Assembly (NCBI RefSeq): GCF_902491285.1 | Contig: NZ_CABUHK010000001.1 | Location: 114,252-178,251 of the forward strand | DNA from: an uncultured Bacteroides sp. | GTDB lineage: Bacteria; Bacteroidota; Bacteroidia; Bacteroidales; Bacteroidaceae | Direction of reading: 5' to 3' | DNA length: 64,000 nucleotides | In this document: piece by piece, positions 18,470 through 25,891 of the stretch | Numbering within the stretch: position 1 is the stretch's first letter | Layout: the number at the start of each line of letters is the position of its first letter | Made by a program: the position numbers and the translations under genes | Notes under the pieces: generated by a model | The model's database searches: none | Seen by the model: only the letters and a program-made list of their open reading frames with translations | Told to the model about the DNA's origin: nothing

Positions 18470-19549
18470 TTATTTAACTGCCGGATTCATAATTTGCGTG
18501 GCTTTTCGGAGATATGGATAACTAACATCATATCCGTCCTCTGAAAATTCATATTCCATATGATAGGTGCCAACACCACCTTTTCGTACTTTCCTGCCAT
18601 TAACAACCGGATTCCAGCGAGCCATTCCCTCTAATGACTTAATTTTCCTTCCATCCGGAGTAGTAAAATCGGCTCCACCTGAAGTATACTGTTCGAACGA
18701 CTCTGTGACGATAAATTTCTTTGCACATTCTTCTGCTGACATTACATCGGCATAGTGTTTGATCATATCATCCATGCGGCTATTCAAAGTAGCTTCACTA
18801 CTGGCTCCATAAGCTTGTGTGATAAAATAATTAAAATAAGGACCATATTTAGCAGGTACTCCGTCGTATACTCCATCAATAACAAAATAACGTCCGGTTC
18901 CGGATTTAGGCCCTATGCGTTTTGCCATTGTTTCAATAAATACAGAGATTCTATTTCCCACTCCCATTTCATAATTTGTCGGGAATGGTTGGGGAACTCC
19001 GTTTTCCCAATCAAGATCGAATCCATCATAGTTGTATTTATCAATGGTATCACAGATAGCGTTAGCGAATTTAACAATTGATTTCTCAATAGCTTCTTCA
19101 TCACCATCTATCCATCCCCAGAACTTATGCCTGTCTTCACGAGTGGCATTGTATTCATCAGGGGTAATCTGATCTCCCATTTCTAATACGAGGAATACAA
19201 CTAACGCTTTAGTTCCTTTCTTTTCTTGCACATAACGAAGGTCTTGCAGCATAGCCTCTGTCGGCGCTTTCCAACCACCCCACATTGAGATGAAATCTAC
19301 GCTGTCCGGCAATCCGGTCATACAGTTTTCCAGACTTGCACCTTTACCTGTCCAATTACCGAACCATCCGAAAGAAACAGGATGATCGGAAGCTTTGTAT
19401 GCACGCAAACGAGCATAATATTCGTCAGATTTATTCGTCCCTACTAATTTTTCGGGATTCAAAGATTCAGTTTCCGTCCAATCTTCACAAGCGGAAATAA
19501 TCAGGCAAAAACCTAACAATGATAAAATGTAATAGAATATCTTCTTCAT
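18470..19549 (-). CDS. GH18 endo-beta-N-acetylglucosaminidase (minus-strand operon)
   Basis: This surface lipoprotein of about 359 residues starts MKKIFYYILSLLGFCLII with lipobox SAC (Cys21). A start 25 codons upstream is rejected because it would place the signal peptide internally. It is a TIM barrel of family GH18 with the full active-site motif DGFDLDWE: Asp175, Asp178, Asp180 and the catalytic acid Glu182. Because these residues are intact it should be an active enzyme and not only a binding protein. The family member BT1044 of B. thetaiotaomicron cuts the chitobiose core of complex N-glycans. It starts 31 bases after SusD and is followed by two surface lipoproteins. Its paralogue is at 30897-32027; both share the FGWxGNWTGKG stretch. 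Confidence 0.88.
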   Translation of the reverse strand: MKKIFYYILSLLGFCLIISACEDWTETESLNPEKLVGTNKSDEYYARLRAYKASDHPVSFGWFGNWTGKGASLENCMTGLPDSVDFISMWGGWKAPTEAMLQDLRYVQEKKGTKALVVFLVLEMGDQITPDEYNATREDRHKFWGWIDGDEEAIEKSIVKFANAICDTIDKYNYDGFDLDWENGVPQPFPTNYEMGVGNRISVFIETMAKRIGPKSGTGRYFVIDGVYDGVPAKYGPYFNYFITQAYGASSEATLNSRMDDMIKHYADVMSAEECAKKFIVTESFEQYTSGGADFTTPDGRKIKSLEGMARWNPVVNGRKVRKGGVGTYHMEYEFSEDGYDVSYPYLRKATQIMNPAVK

Positions 19550-19580
19550 ATTTTTAAGATTAAAATCTGTGAATCTGGTT

Positions 19581-21140
19581 TTATTTATCAGTGCGTTGCC
19601 ACCATATCTTAGTATCGTACCCATTACCTCCTAACTTCTGCACAGCTTCATTCACATTTTCTGTATTTCGAGTAAATTCAGTGGTAGGAAAGGGAATGCG
19701 GTTGGCCACCGGAATATTCGGACTGATTCCCGGAGCTATCGGAAATAACTTAGGGTAACCGGTACGTCGGTATTCACTCCATGCTTCCTGACCAAGCGGC
19801 CATAAAGCAATCCATTTCTGAGTGATAATACGTTCCAATCTGATTTCTTCGCTATCTCTGTCATTCCATTTAACAGTAATAGTGCTGACAGCTCCTGTAC
19901 TTCCACTTCCTAATGGGTCTGTGTAAGAACTTTGAGGGGTAGCACCTTCTAGATAACTTTCAATACCATTAACTCCCCATTGTTGAAATGAAAGCCGAAT
20001 TCCTTCCTCGTACAAGTCTTTTTCTTTTCCTTTCATATCCCAATGCAACATTGCACCTTCTGCTTTGTTAAAAGCTGTCTCGGCCGCACTCATCCACAGT
20101 GTACGGTCTTCTCTCTGTACATTAATCAATGAAAATCCCAACCGGTCGGATCTGTTATATGAGATACCTGAACGCATTCCTATGTATTCTTCACTACCTG
20201 TACTCATTGTTTTCTTTGTGAAATACTTAGAACGACGTGGATCTTGATATCCATTCATGTAAGATGTGATGTCAGCACAAACACAGTGGTCGGACCAGTC
20301 GACTAGTACAGTCCAAAGTTGATTTTTGTTTCCGGAAGCAGCAGCATTATCTTCATTGTTTACAATGACTCCGATAGGATGACTGACTGCTTCAGTGCCC
20401 ATTTGTTCTGCCAAATCAGGGGCAGCAAAACGAACTCGGACAGCCATTCTAAGCTTTAACGAGTTGGCGTATTTTACCCATTTTCTGAAATCTCCTTCAT
20501 AGATATTATCGAATTTCTTCATGGGCCTTTCCTCTGGGTGTTGATTGACAAATAAAGTCATATCATTAATCGCATTTGTCAGATCTTTGAACATTGCACG
20601 ATAAGCTTCTTCTTGAGTATCGTAGGGAGAATTTAGATTGCCTGATTCCATCTTACTGTAAGGGATTGCTCCATAAAGGTCCACCAACCGCTGCATGGCA
20701 GTTATTCTCAAAATCTGCGCCCAAGCAAAATTAACTCCTGTTCCTCCTGTGACTTCTTTAATCTTGTTCCAAGCTGTGGAAATCTTTACCATGACATTTC
20801 CATCTTTGAAAGGTTGGTCTAGCCAATCGCCAGGAGCATTGTAACTAATAAAATTAGCTCCTTTGAATTTATCGGTGGCAAGTACCTGATAACGCCCATA
20901 ACAGTCACCGATAAGGGATTCCATCGTGTTATATATATTTTCTGTAGCTACCGGATAGGCATAATCACACATCGTCGGGAAGAACGCATTTGCTGCATAT
21001 CCGTCACGGTTTAGTTCTTCCTCCGATATTTTACCATCCGGTCGGTTCAATTCATCATCCATACAAGATTGAAATATGGACGTGCCAAGCAATAATGAAC
21101 CTGCAATTGACAAGTGAATAATATATTTATTTATCTTCAT
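19581..21140 (-). CDS. SusD-like lipoprotein (minus-strand operon)
   Basis: This surface glycan-binding lipoprotein of 519 residues pairs with the SusC 21 bases upstream. It starts MKINKYIIHLSIAGSLLLG and has its lipobox at FQSC. It belongs to the SusD/RagB subgroup with NFAWAQILRITAMQRLVDLYGAIPYS, an AEGAMLHWDMKG segment, and RLERIITQKWIALWPLGQEAWSEYRRTGYPKL near the C-terminus. The paralogue at 29213-30850 has the same layout, including the final TKxWW-R motif. Its SusC partner is cut off at the 5' end in this orientation of the invertible segment. This protein may therefore be made only after inversion, or weakly by read-through from the recombinase gene. Confidence 0.92.
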   Translation of the reverse strand: MKINKYIIHLSIAGSLLLGTSIFQSCMDDELNRPDGKISEEELNRDGYAANAFFPTMCDYAYPVATENIYNTMESLIGDCYGRYQVLATDKFKGANFISYNAPGDWLDQPFKDGNVMVKISTAWNKIKEVTGGTGVNFAWAQILRITAMQRLVDLYGAIPYSKMESGNLNSPYDTQEEAYRAMFKDLTNAINDMTLFVNQHPEERPMKKFDNIYEGDFRKWVKYANSLKLRMAVRVRFAAPDLAEQMGTEAVSHPIGVIVNNEDNAAASGNKNQLWTVLVDWSDHCVCADITSYMNGYQDPRRSKYFTKKTMSTGSEEYIGMRSGISYNRSDRLGFSLINVQREDRTLWMSAAETAFNKAEGAMLHWDMKGKEKDLYEEGIRLSFQQWGVNGIESYLEGATPQSSYTDPLGSGSTGAVSTITVKWNDRDSEEIRLERIITQKWIALWPLGQEAWSEYRRTGYPKLFPIAPGISPNIPVANRIPFPTTEFTRNTENVNEAVQKLGGNGYDTKIWWQRTDK

Positions 21141-21161
21141 AATTCCTGTATATTTGAATAT

Positions 21162-23984
21162 TTAGAATTGTATTTTTACATTGAAGCCAATGTTGCGTTG
21201 GCTAGGTTGCATGAAGTAGTCTACTCCTTGGAAATAAGTTCCAGTAGAAGCGGTCAACTCCGGATCGAACAGAGCCTTGTTATAGATCATCCACAAATTA
21301 TGCCCTACAACAGACAAACTCAGATTTAACTTATTGTTGAACCATTTAGTGGGGAATGAGTATCCCACACTCGCTTCTTGCAGACGTACATTTGTCGCGC
21401 TATATACATAATTGGATAGCAGACCACTAATACCTCCGGTTTCTGTATAATACGTTTGTACATCTACTTTCCCATAATTGACACCGATACCTCCATTGTC
21501 ACGTGCCGTTGCTGATTCCTTCGATACGCCAAAAGCATCCATCACAGCTTGAGTTGGTGATATAACAACCCCACCAAAGCGAGCAGCAAGCATAAAACCT
21601 ATATTGAATCCCTTATAACTAAAATCATTACGAAATCCAAGATTACTTTTAGGTAATACAGAACCTAACTTCACGTAATCACTAGAGGATTTTATATCCT
21701 CTTTCTTTACATTATGTGTAACTGCATCTACGAGTATATTGCCCTCTGCATCTCTTTTCAAACGATTAGTAGTATATATATCACCCATTGTTCCACCTTT
21801 TCTCAAAAGATACTTAATAGGTCCTATTCCTCCCTGGTCGCTTTCCGACAGAGAGTAATGAGTTCCATCTTCATCTACATAGTTTTCCAGCAATTCAACA
21901 ATCTTATTATTGTTGAAACTAAAAGTCACGTTTGAATTCCATCCAAAATCACCCCATTTCTTATTGTATCCTAAAGAGAATTCCATACCGGTGTTCTGTA
22001 CATTACCTGATTGTGCATACATATAGGCATATCCGGCACTAGCTGACAATGGAATTTTTAAAGTCTGCTTCTTTGTATTTGATTTATACCAAGTGACTTC
22101 CAAGCTTAATGAATTATTAAATAACTTTGCGCTTAGGCCAGCCTCCCACGAGTTCGTCTGTTCAGGATAAAGTTTGGGAAGAGGGCGGTAAGTAGTAGTT
22201 ACCCATTTACTGGTAGCCGGATCTTTTTCGTATTTCCAGGTAGAAGTCAAGTTGCGTGGGATAGCTGAACCGACAGATGCAAAAGAACCACGAATTTTCA
22301 GATATGATACAAACTTTGGCAACTTAATCATTTCAGAAATAACGCCAGAAAGTCCGATAGAAGGATAGAAGAATGATAATTGTTCAGTATTTCTTAAAGC
22401 TGAATCCCAATCATTTCGTCCGGTTGCAGTAAGATAAAGCATACTTTTCCATCCAAATTCCGCACTTACAAAGACCGAATTTGTACGTTGTTTCCATCCA
22501 TTCTCTATCGGATAAGTGTCATTACCCAATGTTGTATCCATATTATACAAAGAGAATACATTTGACATATCTTTCAGAGGGCCTTGGAATCCCCTTTCAT
22601 TATTGTAGGTCTGCGTAAAACTACCACCGATATTGGCTGCGATTGAAAAATCACCAAATCGTTTATTGATATTCAATATAGCATCTGCATATGCTTGACG
22701 ATCATCTGTTTTCGAATATTTGTAGAAACCATAAATAGAACTAGCAGTAAATTTCGAATCTGTGGATGCATTACGTTTATCTGTGAAGTCACTATTAGCA
22801 TTATCAATTCGCACACGGGCAATAATATCTAACCAATCTAATATTTGATACTTCAAGCTGGCATTAGCCATATAGCGTTGTTTTTTTGTCCCATGGTTCA
22901 TGTTGTTGACTACCCAATATGGATTATTCTGCATACTATATCCCGGATCTCCCCATGCCCAGTTTTGAACATTTATTTTCCTGGTGTTATCATATTCCTG
23001 ATACATACGCACGGTATCGAAATTTTCTCCTCTCGGAAAGAGATAAACTGCAGGTAGCGGATTGAAATATTCACCTTGGGCAATCAAATTGCGGTCCTCT
23101 TGTATTATGTAACTGAAACCTACATCCAATGTCATTTTATCATTCAGAAAAGAAGTTGTATTTCTAACTGTAAAGTTATAGCGGTCATATTTACTGTTAG
23201 GAATGATGCCTTGAGAATTAGTAGTTCCGGCAGAAAAGTAGGTTTGATTATTTTTATTTCCTACTGACAATGAAATGGTATTTTGGATATTTGTTCCGGT
23301 ATTAAAAAAGTCTTTTGGATCATATTCTCCAAATGGTGAAATACCTTTCTCACCCCAAGTTTGGAAAGAACCTGCCTTATTTATATAGCTATTCTGGAAT
23401 TCGGGCATTATAAATGGTCGGGAAAAAGTGGAGTTATTAGAGATGGTAACTCTTGCTTTTCCTTCTTTTCCTTTTTTGGTGGTAATCAAAATAACGCCTT
23501 GTGCTGCATTAGAACCATATAAAGCTGCCGCTGCCGGTCCGCTTAATACAGACATACTTTCAATATCTTCCGGATTGATGTCGGAAATACCTTCTCCCTT
23601 TGGTTGAGTAGAATATTGACCATTTGTCTCTCCGTTATTTGTATTGAATATAGGTACTCCATCAATTACATATAATGCATTATTATTAGCTGAAATCGAT
23701 TTTGTACCCCGCATTACGACGCGTGTTGCTCCACCAATACCAGAAGAGGAAGCATTGATATTCACGCCAGCTACTTTCCCAGCAAGTGAATTCATAAAGT
23801 TAGCATCCTTAACTGTAGTCAATTCATCCCCCTTCACTTCTTGCACATTGTAACTCAATGCTTTTTGTGATCGTTTGATGCCAAGAGCTGTAACAACGAC
23901 TTCATCCAATACCTTTGTATCTTCACCCATTACAATTTTCAAGGGTTGCGCATTAGCTAGCGTGATTGCTTGGGAGAAATGCAC
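21162..23984 (-). CDS. SusC-like transporter lacking its leader (silent allele of the shufflon)
   Basis: This open frame of 940 codons encodes the TonB box (LDEVVVTALGIKRS), plug (AAALYGSNAAQGVILITTKKG) and complete barrel of a SusC, ending in KIQF. It lacks the signal peptide, STN domain and carboxypeptidase-D-like domain that its paralogue at 25892 carries. The frame opens with a GTG only 3 codons before the conserved SQAITLANAQPLKIVMGED stretch, so this start is almost certainly not functional. The cut falls exactly at a 51-bp block (23926-23976) that recurs inverted at 26404-26454 in the same reading frame. Inversion would fuse 171 leader residues to about 937 residues here and restore a normal SusC of about 1,108 residues. 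It is read as a silent but intact cassette, not a decayed gene: no frameshift or stop is seen. Confidence 0.9.
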   Translation of the reverse strand: MHFSQAITLANAQPLKIVMGEDTKVLDEVVVTALGIKRSQKALSYNVQEVKGDELTTVKDANFMNSLAGKVAGVNINASSSGIGGATRVVMRGTKSISANNNALYVIDGVPIFNTNNGETNGQYSTQPKGEGISDINPEDIESMSVLSGPAAAALYGSNAAQGVILITTKKGKEGKARVTISNNSTFSRPFIMPEFQNSYINKAGSFQTWGEKGISPFGEYDPKDFFNTGTNIQNTISLSVGNKNNQTYFSAGTTNSQGIIPNSKYDRYNFTVRNTTSFLNDKMTLDVGFSYIIQEDRNLIAQGEYFNPLPAVYLFPRGENFDTVRMYQEYDNTRKINVQNWAWGDPGYSMQNNPYWVVNNMNHGTKKQRYMANASLKYQILDWLDIIARVRIDNANSDFTDKRNASTDSKFTASSIYGFYKYSKTDDRQAYADAILNINKRFGDFSIAANIGGSFTQTYNNERGFQGPLKDMSNVFSLYNMDTTLGNDTYPIENGWKQRTNSVFVSAEFGWKSMLYLTATGRNDWDSALRNTEQLSFFYPSIGLSGVISEMIKLPKFVSYLKIRGSFASVGSAIPRNLTSTWKYEKDPATSKWVTTTYRPLPKLYPEQTNSWEAGLSAKLFNNSLSLEVTWYKSNTKKQTLKIPLSASAGYAYMYAQSGNVQNTGMEFSLGYNKKWGDFGWNSNVTFSFNNNKIVELLENYVDEDGTHYSLSESDQGGIGPIKYLLRKGGTMGDIYTTNRLKRDAEGNILVDAVTHNVKKEDIKSSSDYVKLGSVLPKSNLGFRNDFSYKGFNIGFMLAARFGGVVISPTQAVMDAFGVSKESATARDNGGIGVNYGKVDVQTYYTETGGISGLLSNYVYSATNVRLQEASVGYSFPTKWFNNKLNLSLSVVGHNLWMIYNKALFDPELTASTGTYFQGVDYFMQPSQRNIGFNVKIQF
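23926..23976 (-). repeat. Left copy of the shufflon inverted repeat
   Basis: This 51-base block is identical to 26404-26454 on the opposite strand except at two positions. The outer 21 bases (23956-23976, reading CTCCCAAGCA...CACGCTAGC on the minus strand) are a perfect match and are the likely crossover site. It encodes SQAITLANAQPLKIVMG in both SusC genes and keeps the frame. Confidence 0.88.
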
Positions 23985-24280
23985 CTTATCAGAATATATA
24001 TTCTAAATAAATATGATTCTATCCGTTCCAATTCATACTAACTTATTTTATACTCTAAAGTCCATTATATATCAAAAAAATCTTTTTGCTTATGTTTTTG
24101 TGACCTTATTGATAATACTTGACATGAGATTAATCAAGTAGATATCTGACCTACTCCTTTTGTAACTAATAATAAATATAATGAAAGATATCTATCACTC
24201 TTGTTTTCTTCACAAATTGTTTTGTTGATTTACATGGAAAAATAAGAGTTGTACATACAATTTGCATGCATTATCTTAGC
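23985..24280. other. Non-coding region between silent SusC and recombinase
   Basis: About 296 AT-rich bases without a gene. No clear promoter reading toward the silent SusC and no strong terminator after the recombinase is visible, so low-level read-through into the minus-strand operon is possible. A TTTGCATGC at 24260-24268 resembles, in inverted form, the two GTATGCAAA copies at 25564-25582. Confidence 0.45.
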
Positions 24281-25516
24281 TTATAGATTGAAGTTGGTCA
24301 ATAATTGAGCATTTCTAATTCTTTCTTCCTTCTCGAAGTAAGCTAAATAGTTTTCTGTAACAGCTAAATTAGAATGTCCCAAGCTTTCAGAGATATAAGA
24401 TGTTTTAGCACCGGCACGTTTTAACACAGTGGCAAATGAATGACGTGCTGTATAAGTTGTCAGTTGAGCAATACCTATATTTTCAGCTATTTTCCTGAGT
24501 CTTCGATTACATTTAGTAACAATACGTCGTACCAACCTGATTCTTTCAAATGCATTTTCGTTACCTTTGGCATATTTAAAAATATATGTCTGCGGGCTCA
24601 ACTGTGAATTACCCCATTTATGAATGATATTCCACATTTCTGGAGTTATGGTAGCATGTATCTCTTTAGTATGTTTTGCTGTCCTAGATGTTTTAGAACG
24701 CACAAAACATATTTCTCCATCTACAATATTTGAATACCGAAGGAATAGTAAATCCATAAAATTAATTCCATTACATAAATAAGAAAATACCCATAAGTCA
24801 CGGAACTCTTCTATATCTTTTGCTCCATCTTGATAAGACATGATTTTCTTTATTTCCGGAAGGGTAAGTGCTAATTTGCGTCCGCATCCTTCAGGAATCT
24901 CATATCTGTCTTTCCCGAAAGGAAAGGATGATTCTTTTAAAAGTCCATCGCGTACTGTACGGTTTAATATACATTTCAAAGCTCGAAAATAAATACTAAT
25001 ACTTGAATAACTCTTGCCTTCCAAAAGCCAATAACGCTCGCAGCGCTTGAGCCAATCAACTGTTACCCTTTCCAACGGAATGTATGTTCCGCCAAAATTC
25101 TCTAAACTTTTTAAGGCACTTTGATAGTTTAAGTAAGTACTTGCTTGCTCATTATCTTTTAACTCTTTCATTTTTAGATTAAAAGCACTATGCAAATTTA
25201 TATCTTTCATCTGTCTTCCTAGCCTTATATTCAAAGCTTCTATGCTAAATTCCCCTTTCTGAATCAGTTCGTTAACTTGTTGTTTAACTGTGGAAAAACT
25301 ACATTCAATATCTGCTCGTATTTCGGTTAATAGCCTGCTTTTTGCTTTAAGTAATCTTTCCCATTCTTCTTTTGAAAGTTCCTTTCCGGTCGAGTAATAT
25401 TTTTGTTTTCTCCTGAACACTACTTGAACCTTAACAGGAAACAACCCACTCTTTTTGGCTCTTCTAGCATCTAATATGGTTAACACAGAAACTCCATCTC
25501 TTGAATATTTGAACAT
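24281..25516 (-). CDS. Tyrosine recombinase (DNA invertase of the shufflon)
   Basis: This site-specific recombinase of 411 residues is of the Bacteroides integrase type. It has an N-terminal arm-binding region (about 1-95: VLTILDARRAKKSGLFPVKVQV), a SAM-like core-binding domain (about 110-205: FNLKMKELKDNEQASTYLNYQSALKSLENFGGTYI) and a C-terminal catalytic domain. The catalytic domain contains the box I region LCNGINFMDLLFLRYS, then LTTYTARHSFATVLKRAGA with the conserved Arg-His, and GHSNLAVTENYL with the Tyr nucleophile. It lies wholly inside the inverted repeats, so it flips together with the segment and can act in both orientations. There are no neighbouring excisionase, transfer or phage genes, which supports a local inversion role over an integrative element. 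A -7 box (TACCTTTG) for it lies at 25580-25587. Confidence 0.92.
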   Translation of the reverse strand: MFKYSRDGVSVLTILDARRAKKSGLFPVKVQVVFRRKQKYYSTGKELSKEEWERLLKAKSRLLTEIRADIECSFSTVKQQVNELIQKGEFSIEALNIRLGRQMKDINLHSAFNLKMKELKDNEQASTYLNYQSALKSLENFGGTYIPLERVTVDWLKRCERYWLLEGKSYSSISIYFRALKCILNRTVRDGLLKESSFPFGKDRYEIPEGCGRKLALTLPEIKKIMSYQDGAKDIEEFRDLWVFSYLCNGINFMDLLFLRYSNIVDGEICFVRSKTSRTAKHTKEIHATITPEMWNIIHKWGNSQLSPQTYIFKYAKGNENAFERIRLVRRIVTKCNRRLRKIAENIGIAQLTTYTARHSFATVLKRAGAKTSYISESLGHSNLAVTENYLAYFEKEERIRNAQLLTNFNL

Positions 25517-25579
25517 AAAATGAATGTTTATATCTTATACATTAATTTAAGTATATAGAAATTGTATGCAAAATGTATG

Positions 25580-25587
25580 CAAAGGTA
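25580..25587 (-). promoter_or_regulatory. -7 box of the recombinase gene
   Basis: The minus strand reads TACCTTTG, a full match to TAnnTTTG, 64 bases before the recombinase start. No good TTTG is seen at the expected -33 distance. The GTATGCAAA direct repeats next to it (25564-25572 and 25574-25582) may bind a regulator or the recombinase itself. Confidence 0.45.
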
Positions 25588-25826
25588 ATAAATCAGTTCG
25601 ATTATAATGAATGCATAATTTTCTATTTATCAAATATTTATGTGTCATTCTTTTATTAGTTATTTGAATTTCTCATTTTTTTAAAAAAAAGTCTTATCTT
25701 CGTTTAGTAAGGTTACAATATAAAATGTACTACTATTGAATAAGCGCTTATTGAAAAAATGTTTTAAGTGTAACCTTTAAATTTAGTGAGTATGAGAGAC
25801 AGAGATACATGAAACCTTCGTGTAAG

Positions 25827-25858
25827 AAGCGATAATACTTTATCGCTTATTGATTTTT
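25827..25858 (+). promoter_or_regulatory. Leader hairpin before the plus-strand SusC
   Basis: AAGCGATAA (25827-25835) and TTATCGCTT (25840-25848) form a perfect 9-pair stem with a 4-base loop, followed by ATTGATTTTT. It lies 34 bases before the SusC start and just after a six-codon mini-ORF. The shape is that of a weak terminator or attenuator in the 5' untranslated region. Because it lies inside the invertible segment it will control whichever SusC is joined to it. Confidence 0.5.
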
Positions 25859-25891
25859 ACCTAAAAACTATTTCTAATTAATAAGAATAAG

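Larger units (their letters stand above)
25517..25891. other. Divergent promoter and leader region of recombinase and plus-strand SusC
   Basis: This holds 375 bases without a sizeable gene. Next to the recombinase are two GTATGCAAA copies 10 bases apart and a TACCTTTG box. Toward SusC there are a near -7 box TATCTTCG (25695-25702), a pair AAGGTTAC/GTAACCTT (25709-25716 and 25769-25776), a palindrome TAAGCGCTTA (25741-25750), a six-codon mini-ORF (25792-25812) and a hairpin at 25827-25848. The promoter is probably read by the ECF sigma factor at 34589, so it need not match the housekeeping consensus. Confidence 0.5.

Noticed and set aside
23979..23984. GTG at 23984 as a true start of the left SusC
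   Set aside because: It lies 8 bases outside the inverted repeat core, no signal peptide would be coded, and the paralogue shows that about 170 leader residues are missing.
24281..25516. Integrase of a conjugative or phage element
   Set aside because: No transfer, excision or phage genes surround it, and it sits between inverted repeats inside two homologous SusC genes, which points to local inversion.
25663..25702. Housekeeping promoter TTTG...TATCTTCG before the active SusC
   Set aside because: The spacing of 28 bases is too long and the -7 box has a mismatch; an ECF promoter is more likely.
25681..25891. Antisense small RNA in the SusC leader
   Set aside because: Expected from related loci, but no minus-strand TAnnTTTG box was found between 25681 and 25960, so it cannot be supported from the sequence.
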